From positions 214,501 through 278,500 of the forward strand of contig JAANYP010005957.1 of assembly GCA_020465985.1 (NCBI GenBank): 64,000 nt of DNA, in the 5' to 3' direction. The DNA comes from Centrapalus pauciflorus. Taxonomy: Eukaryota; Streptophyta; Magnoliopsida; Asterales; Asteraceae. The notes under the pieces were generated by a model. It made no database searches. It was not told where the DNA came from and was given only the letters and a program-made list of their open reading frames with translations. This document shows, one piece after another, positions 45,641 to 59,000 of this stretch (position 1 is its first letter; each line of letters opens with the position of its first letter). The position numbers and the translations under genes were made by a program.

Positions 45641-45985
45641 TAGGGGGTGTAAATGAGCCGAGCTACTCGTGAGCTACTTGAACTCAACTCGTTAAAAGGT
45701 CGAATTAAACCAGCCCGAGCCGGGTTCGAGCCTAAATTCGAGCTCGTTTAATAAACGAGCTCGAGCTTGAGCTTCACACATCGAGCTAGTGAGCCTAAAC
45801 GAGCCTATATAAAAATATTTTTTTAAATTAATAAATATATAATATATAGATTAAATAAATATAAATATATTAAAATAACAAATTATACATATTTTTTTAA
45901 AAATTAATTAAAAAATTAAAATATATAATAAACGAGTCGGGCTCGAGCTTGAAAAACGGGCTCGTTCGGCTCGTTTACACCCCTA
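45641..45985. mobile_element. hAT-like MITE with GAGC-rich arms
   Basis: A 345-bp element with ends TAGGGGGTGTAAATGAGCC and, reversed, TAGGGGTGTAAACGAGCCG. Subterminal arms are rich in GAGCTCG words and the middle is AT-only. The ends are typical of a common plant MITE group assigned to hAT. The 8 bases on each side (GTATGTCA / GTACTATG) match only partly, so the insertion is old. Confidence 0.7.
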
Positions 45986-46690
45986 GTACTATGTTATTAA
46001 AATTCTCTGTGTTTTTCCTTTTTGCATCTGCTTTTCCGAAGATATTAGGAGTTGTTCTTTTGGCATCAATAAGCACTTATAAACCCCAATCATTTTATTC
46101 GGCAAGTGAAATGAGGATAAGTGTGTTCTTGTAAAACAAGTAAGAAGTGAAAAATATCAATTGATTTGATAAGTAAAGAAATTATAACTATCTATTGCTG
46201 GCGGTGGTTAAAGCCTCAAACAATTCTCAACCGTCCGATCATAATCCATTGATCATGAGCCGTTGATAAGGAGTTATTTACATAGTTACAAAATTACCCT
46301 TTTCTTACACACTATAGCGGTTACACAATCAAGGGCATAGACGTAAACATACATATCTCTCTAACTCCCATTATTTTAATATTAGATTTTCGTCATTTGA
46401 GAGTGAGTGGGGAGTTATGTAGTTTTTTAGATAGTGGGAGAAATAGTGGGAAGTTATTCGGTTATCAGATAGTGGGAAGGTTACCGGTTTTTTTTATATA
46501 ATTGAATGGGTAAACGAACATGGGTATTCCAGACGATTTGCCAAATTGACCATTTCAACCCACAAACTCGTGGGAAAAGATATAAATAACCTTCTAGCAA
46601 TTAGTCTGCACAATTCTCCTTTCATCTTCTCCCATGAAATTACAAGTGACAAGATAGCAAAACTAGCTTTAAATCATCAAACTCTACATC
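45986..46690. other. Spacer before the plus-strand solo LTR, no gene
   Basis: No gene or element is recognised. The 61-codon frame at 45949-46134 overlaps the hAT-like end and has no features. AGATAGTGGGA-type words recur three times between 46431 and 46481. Confidence 0.5.
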
Positions 46691-47535
46691 CCGCATGTAA
46701 CGGCCCGATTATTTAAGATAATCAATAAATAATATTCATTGTAAGGAATTTCGAGAATTGGAATATTAATTAATTTTGTAATATATATAGATAAATGATG
46801 GTGTTGGAAACTATTATACATATATGTTTTAAATGTGTAGTGGGGACTTTAAAAGAAATGCAATTAATTCCTAGGTATAAATGGTAAATATGTGAAAGTT
46901 GTGGGTGGGAAAGAAAAAGAAGAAGAAATCTTCTTCTTTTTGACTTACAACCTACGCAGACACACACACTTTATCTGTGTGTGTTCATCTTTTTCAAAAA
47001 CTCCAAATAGAGAGAAAAGAGAAGAGAAGAAGAAGAAGGAGAAGCCAAAAATCAGCTTTTGTTGAAAGCTTCGTCGTTTTTGAAAGATCCAAGAGGTAAC
47101 CACTCTTGTCTATAAATCTTGCTATTTTATTTTTCTTCTCCTCTCCATCTTCATACGAAGAAGATGAGAAACCCAAATGGGTTTTTATGAATGTTATGGA
47201 GAAATCGTTAGATCTTGAGGTATGATAATGAAATATAGTTAGAATCATCATTTAAAACATATTTTTCAAGTTTTATGGATTTTGATGGGTTTTAGCTCAA
47301 AAACCCGAAAATGGAGTTTATGAACTCTTGATGATTCAAAAGGAATAAAATGGTGTTTTGACAGCTTAAAATGTGTTATAAAGGGTATATATATGTTTGG
47401 GAATGACCCCAAACCGTTTGTAATAAATATGAAAAGTTTTGGTAGTTTTGAGCATTAAATTCGAAGGGACAAAAGTGCAGACCTGCACCCGAGTTGCCCT
47501 GGATTTTGAAAGAAAAATTTCTAAGTTAAAGGATC

Positions 47536-47810
47536 CGGATGACTTGGGATCCGAATTCGGATGGGGGGTCCGAAATTCGGAGTTCGGACCGTGCTTCGGT
47601 TAGAAGGGATCCGAAATTCGGATGGTCCCTGATCCGAATTCGGATGGCTTGAAATTCGGATGTGTAGGTCTGAAATTCGGATGTGCCTAGGACCGAGTTC
47701 GGGCCGTACCTCAGACGAGTTGGTCCGAAATTCGGATGGTCCCTGACCCGAACTCGGATGATCCGAAGTCCGGCTGGTGCTGATCCGAATTCGGATGGGA
47801 ACGTGAGCCC
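47536..47810 (+). repeat. ATCCGAATTCGGAT palindrome cluster
   Basis: The 14-base palindrome ATCCGAATTCGGAT (or core CCGAATTCGG) occurs at about 47550, 47630 and 47785. Around it are many derivatives such as GTCCGAAATTCGGATGG, GAAATTCGGATGTG and CCGAACTCGGATGATCC. The unit is loosely tandem at 30-50 bases and CG-rich in an AT-rich setting. Confidence 0.85.
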
Positions 47811-48276
47811 AGTTCCGGCCAGAAATTGTAATTTTAATTAGTCCTCGGGATCAGGCACCAAAATAGCTTATATTCCCAATTGTGAAGGATAATTAGGCCA
47901 AAATAATTATGTTGGTCGATACCGAAAATTACTTAGGTTTACGACTAATATGTCCGGATCAAAGTTGAGAAATTGTAAGCGGTGAGACTTATAAATATTA
48001 TATTATGAACCTACTTGTAGGGGTTTTGACGGGTTAAGTCGCGTGAAGACTATCACTCCTACCTTGACAATTATAACTCGGTTTTGAGGCCGAGAGCGTA
48101 TTGTGTATCACTGTGAGTTCTAGTATTAACGTATTTGCATGCATATCATGAATTGTATGTTACTGCTTTCGTATCATTATTGTCATCTTCATGCTTTGCC
48201 ATCACATACATCATAATTATTGTTTATCACTCGGTTGATAAGTTGTTGATCGTTCGTTTGACCTCTCCGCCGAGAC

Positions 48277-48477
48277 GGTAAGCCTGAGTGTGGTAACCCA
48301 GCGGAATCATAATGGTAAGCCTGAGTGTGGTAACCATTATTGCCTGTAAAACGATAAGCCTGTGGTGGTAATCGTATGGCATCATTGTAAACTGCATATC
48401 GATAAGCCTGTGGTGTGGTAATCGAGCAGTAGATTGTAAACCCATTGTTCGGTAAGCTTGTGTATGGTAACCGCAAT
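48277..48477 (+). repeat. Array of five hairpins with a conserved AAGCCTG...GGTA loop
   Basis: Five hairpins share a 15-17-base loop of the form AAGCCTGAGTGTGGTA while the stems change on both sides: GGT/ACC (48277-48298), ATAATGGT/ACCATTAT (48309-48340), ACGAT/ATCGT (48351-48375), TCGAT/ATCGA (48399-48425) and CGGT/ACCG, extended by ATTG/CAAT past a two-base bulge (48444-48477). Spacing is 32-48 bases. The minus-strand frames here (48189-48476, 48227-48445) are incidental. Confidence 0.88.
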
Positions 48478-49605
48478 GTGGTAGCTTATAGCCAGTAGTT
48501 GGCCTCCAAAACTGTTAGTCGAATTCATGGCATTGCATGACATCATTCATATATCGCATGGTACTTTAATCTAGAATCTCACTAAACAACTTTGTTGTTT
48601 ACCCGATAGTTGTTATTTCTTTTCAGGATCTGTTAAGGGCAAAGGCCCGGCTGGCCCGAGTTGTTAAATATCGTTTGGAGCTCGGATAGGAGCTCAATAT
48701 TTTGTGGATAATTGGGGCGGGAGTAGCAGACTTCCATTTTTGGACTTACGCGAATTAGTTGCTGTTTATTAATTCGTTTGTAACTAAATTGATAACTTAA
48801 TCTTGTAACCCCAGTTACATTGCTCCGTGATTTCCGACACTCTGTTGTGTCTCATGCAAAGTGTTTGGAATCACGTTGAGGATTATTAATTGCAAAAGTT
48901 TTAATTTGATCGTATTTCCGCAAGTACTCTGTATAAATTAATGTATAATGGTATCGAAATACTCGTATTAGTTGTATGGGTGTTTCACCGCAGTTATAAA
49001 AATCTGCTTCAAACTCAATTCAGGTCTGTACTCTACTCATATAATATATTTTTCAAGTTTATTTTTGTTTTAATTTAACGTACGTTTTAGAACTTTTCAA
49101 ACAAGGTTTACAATGTGCCGGTTAAACGACATGTGTTTGTCTCCGGTTAAAAGGTTGAACCACCAACAACCATAGGTACGGCTGAGATGGAACCATCGGG
49201 AGACATTATCGCTGACGATAAGGTATTTCGCGGAGCAAGCTCACTCACCGTCGGAGATAGAGATAAAAGATCTCCACTTGGCGGCTGGAAAAGCGAATAT
49301 TCAAATGTAAAGAGGGGAGTCTAGGGTTTTTTTTTTCCATGGTTAGTATCTATTTATATGAAAGGTTATGGATGGGTTGGGTTTAAGCTGCGTTTTTAAG
49401 CATTGGTAATTAGGTATTCCGTATTCCACTATTCCAGTATGTATTCTCAAGAACTATTTATATTACATTTTCATATTAATTCATTCATGTATCAAAGTAA
49501 TGGAACTATTTATTTAACTAATAATTAATAACTTTACTGAAACCTATATATTTTAACTAATAATGTAAAAATGTATTTTTTTACCAATAACATCTTACAT
49601 GAACT

Positions 49606-49633
49606 AATATATATATATATATATATATATATA
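49606..49633. repeat. (TA)n microsatellite
   Basis: Fourteen TA units in AT-rich intergenic DNA. Confidence 0.9.
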
Positions 49634-49863
49634 ATACTTTCTAAATAGTCTTTATTATTATTACTTTCTACTAATAATAAACCGTAAAAACGTGAAAAAC
49701 ATATATTTATATTTTTATTATATTGACGTTTGAATTAGTATAATCCACAAAGATACTAAACAGTTTTTATATGTTAGTTACGTTGAATAAAAATTATTCA
49801 TATAAAATATATATAAAGTATAAACTTATAAATGATACCTATAAATATTAAGTTTTTCTTAAA

Positions 49864-49865
<2 letters not shown>

Positions 49866-49938
<73 letters not shown>
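49866..49938. repeat. (TA)n microsatellite, long
   Basis: About 36 uninterrupted TA units. Copy number in the assembly may not be exact. Confidence 0.95.
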
Positions 49939-49941
<3 letters not shown>

Positions 49942-50611
49942 CACAGAGACGAAATTTATAATTTACCCAAGATTTTAAGTTATTGATTAAAAAACACAAA
50001 ATATCTGAGTAAATTTAAAAATACGATTTATATTTGAGTACATTTAAAAATACAAAAAATAATACAATATGAAAGAAGAATAAATTTTAATATAATGATA
50101 ATTGTAAATTTGATAATCACATTTGATTCATATAAAACGATAAATTAATAAAAATACTAAAGTTGATGTAACAGTATGATAAACATTTATATCTAAAAAA
50201 CACAATTACTTTGTATATATGGTTTTACTTGCTATAATTTTAAAAATTAAATATATTAATATAAATCTTATATAACATAAACGGTTGATCAAGTGAAATA
50301 TGACAACTGGTTTATTAGGAGCATTTTCCATACTAATGTTTTACATTTACTACTTTTTCTTTAAAAAGACTTTGACAACTCCTCTAATTTTATCAAGATA
50401 AGATGTACATTAGTATTATTATTTGACTAATAAAACAATATAATTTGTTGTTATAGTTCCATGCACAATACCATAAAAGACACTAGCCTTCAATATTGAT
50501 CAATCAACACAATTTATCAAATTTCAAATTTACCTTATATTACACCGGTTAATCTAAATAAATATATACATACATTATGTTATTACAAGTGTTTGTGAAA
50601 CCTTTAAAGGA

Positions 50612-50643
50612 TAAACCCGGGCACCGCACGGTAAAAATACTAG
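50612..50643 (+). mobile_element. Helitron-like 3' terminus
   Basis: AAACCCGGGCACCGCACGGTAAAAATACTAG followed by T has the form of a plant Helitron 3' end: a GC-rich hairpin (imperfect here), a short AT spacer and CTAG. The matching 5' TC end was not found to the left, so this may be a fragment. Confidence 0.45.
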
Positions 50644-50649
50644 TTTGAC

Positions 50650-51041
50650 TAGTTAGGACTGATCTTGCTCTTTCCCGCTTCCCCCCAAACTAATTACATT
50701 ATTACAACGTTAACCCTAATAACTGATCTTGCTCTTTCCCTCTTCCCCCCAAACTTCACGTTCCCTCTCCTCCCAACCCTGCCGTCGTCGCTCTCCTTCT
50801 CCCAGCCGTCCGCCGCCGCCGCCTTCTCCTTCTCCCAGCCGTACGCCGCCCCTCTCCTTCTCCCAGCCCGCCGCCGCCCCTCTCCTTCTTCAGACCGTCG
50901 CCGCCGCCCCTCTCCTTCTTCCAGTCCATCGCCGCCGCTCCTCTCCTTCTACCAGCCTGCCATCGTCCGCCCAGCCTCCCCGTCGCACACACCCTCTGCG
51001 GCCACTGGTTGATTTCTCCATCTTTCACCTTCAAAGAAACA
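50650..51041 (+). other. GC-rich CTTCTCC/CCGCCG low-complexity tract, leader-like
   Basis: Repeated TCTCCTTCTCCCAGCC and GCCGCCGCC words make long but compositionally biased frames on both strands; none shows a domain. The tract ends TTCAAAGAAACAAG followed by GTAATATTGG, a plausible splice donor, so it could be a 5' non-coding exon of the SWA2-like gene (with an acceptor such as CTGCAG near 52993). That link is inference. Confidence 0.35.
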
Positions 51042-51659
51042 AGGTAATATTGGTTCATACCACTGAACAATTGTGTTCTATGGCTTCCTTTCACCGATGC
51101 ACCTTCTTTTGTTCATACCACTTTGGAAATTAAGGTTCGTAATATTGGTTGTGAATGGTAATTGGCAAGTCTTCTGATTTTCTGATTATGGGATGGTTTC
51201 TTTTCTTGATTATTTCATTTTCTTGTTTCTTGGTTTTGATTTAATAAATTCAGAAACGATACATGTATATGTATTTTTTTTGTTCAATTATGTATATAAA
51301 TTTTTTATGTTTATACATGTACATGTAAATTGAACAATGACTTTTTTGCAATGTTTACATTATAGTTTATGTATACAATTGATGTACATTTATTTTGAAC
51401 TAATTATAAGTTTTTATGTTTATATTATTTATTAGTTTGAACTGATATTTTAAAAGTTAAAAATTTTGATACAGATTCAGCATATAAAAGAACAGACTTA
51501 TTATTTCAGTAATTAGTAATCAGCGCCAATCACTTATCAATCAGCACTGCAATCAACTTTCAGCTGCTTATCACTTATGTAAAAGAATAACACCTTAGTG
51601 TTTCTATTGATTAGATTTTCCCCTCTGCTTCGATGATATGTAATTGTATATCAATGTTT

Positions 51660-51796
51660 CTGTTAAAAAGTCAAAAAGGTGTGCAAATATGTGTATATTG
51701 CTGCTATATTCCCATCTGCATATACGTATGTATATAAATGTTTCTGTTATAAACTGATATATATGTGTGCAAATATGTATGTATATTGCTGCTATA
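51660..51796. repeat. Minisatellite block, left of hAT insertion
   Basis: Units built from TGTTTCTGTTA(T)AAA, then GTGTGCAAATATGTATGTATATTGCTG. The array is split by the hAT element and resumes at 52488. Confidence 0.75.
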
Positions 51797-51804
51797 TTCC
51801 CCTG

Positions 51805-52479
51805 CATAGTTACCTAATTCGCCCAAGAGGCCGCGATTTCCGTTCCAATCGCCACGAACCGAATCGCAATTCGATAGCGTTCCGATCGGCGTCCAATTCG
51901 GTAACCCAAATCGAATTCAATTCGTTTAATTCGTGTTCTAATCGTGTGCAATTCTGCGTTTTCAATTAAAGAAATTCGTGTTCATTTCGTGTGCAATTCT
52001 GAAGCTTATAAAGAAGGACCACACATGAAGTGGGATATGGATCCCGATTCTACATACTTAGAAAGGGAAAGGGAAAAAACCAAGGGTGAATTGATTTGTG
52101 CATTTCTGTTCAGCACTTCTGCTTATGTTTTTGGCTTTTTGCATTTCTGATTATCTATGTTTCTGTTGAATCTGTGATTCTGTTTAGTACTTTTGCTTAT
52201 GTACTTCTGTTATGAAAAAATCAAGTTTATGTTTTAATTTGTAAGTTTATTATGTCTTTTAAATTATAGTAACAAAGTAATAACTAATAAGTAAGAATAT
52301 ATAATATATGGTACATCGTACCTCATTATATGGTACACCGTACCGCATTATATGGTACATCGTACCGGAACGTACCGAAATGAGCCTACCCCCCTTCGTA
52401 CCGAATTTTAGGAACCTAGCGAATTGCGATTTCGTACCGCGTACCCGTACCGGATTGTACCGCGAATTAGGTAACTATG
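51805..52479. mobile_element. Non-autonomous hAT transposon, 675 bp
   Basis: Terminal inverted repeats CATAGTTACCTAATTCGC (left) and, reversed, CATAGTTACCTAATTCGCGG (right), flanked by a perfect 8-bp duplication TTCCCCTG (51797-51804 and 52480-52487). The subterminal parts contain repeated CGTACCG and AATTCG words, typical of transposase-binding clusters. No transposase frame. It inserted into the minisatellite. Confidence 0.92.
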
Positions 52480-52487
52480 TTCCCCTG

Positions 52488-52996
<509 letters not shown>

Positions 52997-53045
52997 ATAT
53001 ATCATCACTGCTGTCACTACATTCTCCTTCGGCTGGCCTGAGAAA

Positions 53046-56000
53046 ATGGCGATTTCAAAGAAAAACAAGAAACCAACATCCAAAGACAAAGACGCGGACC
53101 TCCTCCAATCAGAGGTTGCCCACTTCGCTTCGTCACTTGGTCTCGCTTCGTCTCTTCCCTCCTCTGGCTTTGATGACTCTGATTTCCGCAAACGCGTTCC
53201 TATCAACAAAATCCCTAAAGATCATGTCAAGAAGAACGATGAAGAAGTTCAAGCCAACAGGAAGAACCAAGACAGATTTAAAAACAGTAAAACGACAGGC
53301 AAGGAAGAGCCGCCTAAGCCTAGGGTTCATGCACAGTTTTCTGTCGATAATTCAAAAATGTTTGAAAAATTCAAGAATCTTCCGAAACTGCCTCTGATTA
53401 AGGCAACTTCTTTGGGAGTTTGGTATGCTGACGCTGCGGAGCTGGAAGACAAATTAATTGGAAGCGGTGTGGGTAGAAAGAAGGTGGAGTTTAAAGACGT
53501 GCAAGTGTGGAAGGGTTTGGTGGAGAAGAAGAAGGAGCTAGCAGAGAGGCTGCTGGCGCAGTATGTACACGATTATGAGTTGTCGAGGGGGCAGAGTGGG
53601 GATATTAAGATGGTGTTGGCCACGCAGAGGTCGGGGACCGTGACTGATAAGGTGTCCGCTTTCTCGGTTTTGGTTGGGGACAATCCAATTGCAAATATCA
53701 AGTCAATTGATGCACTGCTAGGTACATTTCTCTAATTAAATCTCTTCAAGGTTCCGATTATGCTTTATTTTAGTCATGCTTTTGCTAGTTTAAAGATGAA
53801 TACTCTGCACACACAGGCACACAGCCAACCACTTGATATGTAAAGACTTTTGACTTGGTAATTTTATAAGCATCTCTAAAAATGAAACGAGAAACTCTGA
53901 ATGGGAGATTAGGACATAACTAGTTTTTGGGGGTCGGCTAGACTATTACTATTTGTCTATATGTACTAAAGACCTAACCGTGCATATTTTCAATATGGAA
54001 GATTAACCGAAGACACTGGTGAATGGTGATAGATGTTCTGTTAAGCAAAAAGGATTTCAATATAGACTAGATTGTAGTTGTTAAAATAGATTGTTTGTGT
54101 CCTTCATTGCATGTTAGAACTGATAGATATACTACCCTTGTCTGTTTCTGCGTTTGCCATTGATGGATGCAATTTTCAGGTATGGTGACATCAAAAGTTG
54201 GGAAACGCTATGCATTTACTGGATTTGAAGCACTGAAAGAAATGTTCATATCAAGGTTGGCTCCGAAGATGCTTTGATTCTCCTGTCACATGGAGTTCAT
54301 TTATTTATTCTCTTTCTGCTGTCATTCATCTGTGTAGTTTTATCTATCTTGTGATCATCATTTTTGATTTTAGTCAGCTTCAACTTTCTGTAGACTGTTA
54401 GGTGTTTTTCTTATTGGATTTCTAACATATGCAGTTCAAAGACTGATTTTTTAATGTTGGCCTAGTAAGATTTGTGAATTAATGCAATATGATGGTCAAA
54501 TTACAGAGATCAGGAAGGCTGTTGTACTCTGGCTCTCTGTTTTTGCGAATTGACATGTTCATTGTTCTTACCAGTTTATTACCTGATCGTAAGCTGAGGA
54601 CCCTTTTTCAACAGCCTCTGAATTACCTTCCTGAGTCAAAGGATGGCAACTCCCTTCTACTATTCTGGCATTGGGAGGAATGCCTAAAACAGAGGTGCAT
54701 GCTTGAACTCTGTATTGCTCTTCCTGTTTTTCTATTGTAGTATCGCTAATAGCTAGTTGCAACTTGTTAAGTTGTTATACCTTTTCAGAGGAGTATGTTG
54801 TAAATAATAATGATGCTCAGGCTCATGAGTGTTTTTCAAAGCAAGTATGACAGTTTTTATCAGTTAAGGGGATATTATATATTAATCTTGGTGTTGAGAA
54901 TTAGGAGAAATTAGATAGAGAATCTAGAGAGAGAGAATTAGAAAATAATAGGCTGAAATCTTTATTGAATGAACTGAACTGCAAAATGGAAGTCAGCCTC
55001 CTTATTTATAGGCTATGGTACTGAAAACATGCTAACTAACTGATTACTATTATTAAAGTCACAACTAACAAAATCTCCACCTTGACTTTAATTCTAGTAA
55101 AGTAATAACAGAAAATTCTACTTCCATCTATCTATGTTTAGTAGATCTAAACAGTGTCTAAATTTGTTTAATGAAACTGGTTTAGTTAGTGCATCAGCTG
55201 GATTGTCTTCTGTCTTCACCTTCTTCACTTTAACTCTTCTTTCCGAACGTATAAAGTGGTAACGAACATCTATATGCTTCGTTCTCTCGTGATGCACTTG
55301 GTCTTTAGCAAGACAAATTGCGCTTAGGCTGTCACAAAACACCACAGCCTGATCTTGATGAAAACCAAGATCTCCAAGCAAACCTTTCAGCCAAATACCC
55401 TCCTTTGCAGCCTCCGTAAGTGCCATATATTCAGCCTCTGTTGTGGACAAAGCAACCGACGGCTGTAAAGTAGCTTTCCAGCTCACTAAGGCACTTCCAA
55501 CGGTGAAAACGTACCCCGTTAATGACCTTCTAGTGTCAAGGTCAGCTGCATAATCCGAATCTGAATATCCAGCAACAAAACACTCCCCATTTCCTCCATA
55601 AATGAGGCCTACATCTGCTGTCCCTTTGAGATATCGGAATATACGTTTCACGGCAACCCAATGTTCCTTTCCCGGACAAGCCATATAGCGAGAAACAACG
55701 CTGATCGCATGTGCTATGTCAGGTCTAGTGCAGACCATGACATACATAAGGCTTCCCACAGCACTAGAGTAAGGTACTTTACTCATAAACTCCACCTCAG
55801 CCTCTGTTTGAGGTGCTAAAGTTGTCGATAACCTGAAATTAGCCGATGAAGGAGTGCTCAATGGCTTTGCTGAAGCCATTCCAAAGCGAGAAAGTATTTT
55901 AGAGATGTAACTTTTCTGTGATAAGAAAAGTTTCCCCTTCGATCTATCTCGAATAATCTCCATTCCAAGTATCTTTTGAGCAGCCCCCAAGTCCTTCATA

Positions 56001-59000
56001 TCAAACTCAGAATTAAGAAGACGTTTTAACCTTTGAATTTCAGCCTTATCTCTTGCTGCCACCAACATATCATCAACATAAAGTAGCAAATACACCCGAG
56101 AACCATCAGCTACTTTCTTGTGATAAATGCAGCAATCATAGGGACTTCGATTAAACCCATGGCTCACCATAAAACCATCAAATCGCTTATACCACTGCCT
56201 CGGAGATTGCTTCAATCCATAAAGCGATTTCTTGAGTTTACACACATAATTTTCTTTCCCTTGAACCACAAAACCCTCCGGTTGATTCATATAAATTTCT
56301 TCTTCAAGATCTCCGTGCAAAAACGCTGTTTTTACGTCCAACTGTTCCAGCTCCAGATTCTGTTGTGCTACAAGTGCTAAAAGCACTCTAATGGACGTAT
56401 GGCGCACTACGGGTGAGAAAATCTCATTATAATCAACTCCCTGCTCTTGGCTATAACCTCTAGCCACCAAACGGGCCTTGTATCTTACACTTTCAGCACC
56501 GGGCAGCCCCGTTTTTCGCTTAAAGATCCACTTACAGCTCACAACCCTTCTGCCTTGAGGTAACTTGACAAGCTCCCAAGTTCTATTCTTGTGAAGGGAC
56601 TCCATCTCTTCACCCATGGCACCCATCCATACATCTGCCTCCTTGGTTGTAATTGCCTCTTTGTAAGTAGATGGCTCAAAGAATTCAATTTCTTCAGCAA
56701 TTTGCAAAGCATAGGCCACCACGTCATCAAAACCATAACGAATAGGTCTTCCAACTTGTCTTCGAGGCTTATCTAACGCTATAGAACGATACTCTATAGG
56801 CTGCTGCACTTCTTCATTCATTAAGTACTCATTTTGGGATGTGCTACTGATCTGTCCAGCAGTATCCTCACCTTCATCAGAATCAATCAGATCATACTCC
56901 ACCTGTTCGGGGACACTCTTCTCTTGAACAGTTGGAGTAGATGTATGCCGCATGCTACACAACATTGACTCTTCATCAAACACTACGTCACGACTGAGAA
57001 CCACCTTTCTTTCATCAAGTGACCAGATTCTATAGCCCTTAACTCCAGCCCCGTATCCCATAAACAGCCCTTTTTTCGATCTTGGTTCCAACTTCCCTTC
57101 ACTAACATGGTAGTATGACGGACAACCAAACACTCTTAAGCCCGTATAATCAGCTGGCTTACCGGACCACACCTCGATAGGAGTTTTACAACCAATTGCC
57201 GTTGCCGGAGTTCTATTAACCAAGTAGCAAACCGTGTTCAACGCTTCTGCCCAAAAACCTTTGGTCAGCCTCGCATTTGACAGCACACATCTAACTCTTT
57301 CAAGCAGCGTTCTATTCATCCTCTCGGCCACTCCATTTTGTTGTGGAGTGTGCCTAACCGTTCGGTGTCTTGCAATGCCTTCATCCTTGCAAAACCGATC
57401 AAATTCTTTCGAACAAAACTCCAGTCCGTTGTCAGTTCGCAGCCTCTTAATCTTCTTCCCAACCTGATTTTCAATGAGAACTTTCCAATCTTTGAACTTC
57501 TCAAACGATTCACTCTTATGCTTCATGATGAACACCCAAGTCATCCTAGAGTAATCGTCTATAATCGATAGGAAATACCGGCCACCACCAAGTGAAGGAA
57601 CTTGCGAAGGACCCCAACAATCAGCATGTAAGTATTCTAAAGAAGACTTGGTTGTATGGACAGCCTTTGAAAAACTCACTCTCCTTTGTTTTCCAAAGAT
57701 ACAATGCTCACAAAAGCCCAACTCAGCAACTTTGTGACCTCCAAGCAGCCCCTGTTTGCTAAGAATTAGCATACCTTTCTCACTAACATGTCCCAGCCTC
57801 ATATGCCATAAACATGTCAAATCTGACTCGTTTTTATCAGATTTGAGGGCTGCTGCTGCTGACCCAACAACCGTATTACCTTCAAGCACGTACAAGGAAC
57901 TCTTCTTGACTCCTTTCATGACCACCAACGCACCTTTAGTGACCCGAATAACCCCTGCATCACAGCTGTACTTGAATCCTTTCGAGTCCAAAACGCTCTC
58001 ATTTTGAGACGCCACAGGCTGAAATTGTTCTTCCCAGTAAACTTCTCGATCGTCACAGGTTGTGGAGCCATTTTCAGTTGGAATTAAAATCAAGAAAAGA
58101 TTTCTTGAAATCAAGAACACTCCAAGAAACTTTTGAACGGGGTTAGCTTCTAGAAATCGTGATTGCCAAGATCAGATTGCAAACAGGGGCTGCAAGGATG
58201 AATCGATCACCAACTTGGTCGATTGAAGAACTCAATTCCCAGAACTGATTGCTGACATATGATCACCCAAAAATAGATCAATCACCCGAATCGATACCCA
58301 ATAATCGATTTTCCAGAAATCTATAGCCCCATCATGATCGCCAAAATCATTTGATTTCCCAGACTTGTTCACCGACTTCAATTGCTAACAGTGACGCCTT
58401 CGATTGAGCACCCTTTGTCAATTTTATTTCTGAAATTAACCACTGAAAAACTTCAATTTCACACGCTGATTGCAAGATTCAAGAGACTCCTCCTTGAATC
58501 GGCTTCAAGATTGGCAAACCGATTGCCAAGATTGCAATCAGCAGTCGCGATTCCAAATCGCAGAAGGCAGAAAAAAAAATTGCAGAATCAAGAATGATTT
58601 TCTTGATCCACTCTTGGGTCAAGATCGATTTCTAGAAGTAGATTAAGAGAAGAGACTAGAAAATTCAGAGAGGTTTAAATGAACCTGTCTCTGATACCAA
58701 TTTGTTGAGAATTAGGAGAAATTAGATAGAGAATCTAGAGAGAGAGAATTAGAAAATAATAGGCTGAAATCTTTATTGAATGAACTGAACTGCAAAATGG
58801 AAGTCAGCCTCCTTATTTATAGGCTATGGTACTGAAAACATGCTAACTAACTGATTACTATTATTAAAGTCACAACTAACACTTGGAATTGCCACCTGTT
58901 ATAGGAGGCCTGAAAATTCAAAGAGAAAAATCATCCTGGAAAGTTTTTTCAGGGGTTTGCCAATAACATGCATGAGGCATCCTCACCTCAAGTTACTGAT

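Larger units (their letters stand above)
46696..48987 (+). mobile_element. Solo LTR, plus strand (Ty3-gypsy-like), 2292 bp
   Basis: Begins TGTAACGGCCCGATT and ends GGGTGTTTCA. Flanked by a perfect 5-bp duplication CCGCA (46691-46695 and 48988-48992). No internal sequence, so it is a product of LTR-LTR recombination. The TGTAACxCCCCG-type start and the 2.3-kb length resemble Tekay-type chromovirus LTRs, an inference. It holds two unusual repeat tracts, listed separately. Confidence 0.9.
48993..50611. other. Non-coding stretch between solo LTR and GC-rich tract
   Basis: No supported gene. On the minus strand a short frame starts at an ATG near 49196 (MSPDGSISAVPMVVGG) in exon-like, CG-containing sequence (49150-49330); it could be a first-exon remnant. 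From 49340 on the sequence is AT-rich. Confidence 0.4.
54892..58881 (-). mobile_element. Ty1-copia LTR retrotransposon 3, gag-deleted, in SWA2 intron 3
   Basis: A 3.99-kb element on the minus strand with 179-bp LTRs (TGTTGAGAAT...CTAACA) that I find identical, flanked by a 5-bp duplication CTTGG (54887-54891 and 58882-58886). The primer site (TGGTATCAGAGA, minus strand, at 58688-58699) lies near the right LTR, and a polypurine tract (AAGGTGGAGA, minus) near 55075. Domain order is integrase, reverse transcriptase, RNase H; most of gag and all of protease are missing. The sequence resembles the Tork/Tnt1 lineage. Confidence 0.94.

Noticed and set aside
50665..51133. Serine/proline-rich frames of 112-134 codons on both strands
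   Set aside because: Low-complexity CTTCTCC/CCGCCG sequence gives long frames in several phases; no domain, no conserved continuation. Kept only as a possible leader tract.
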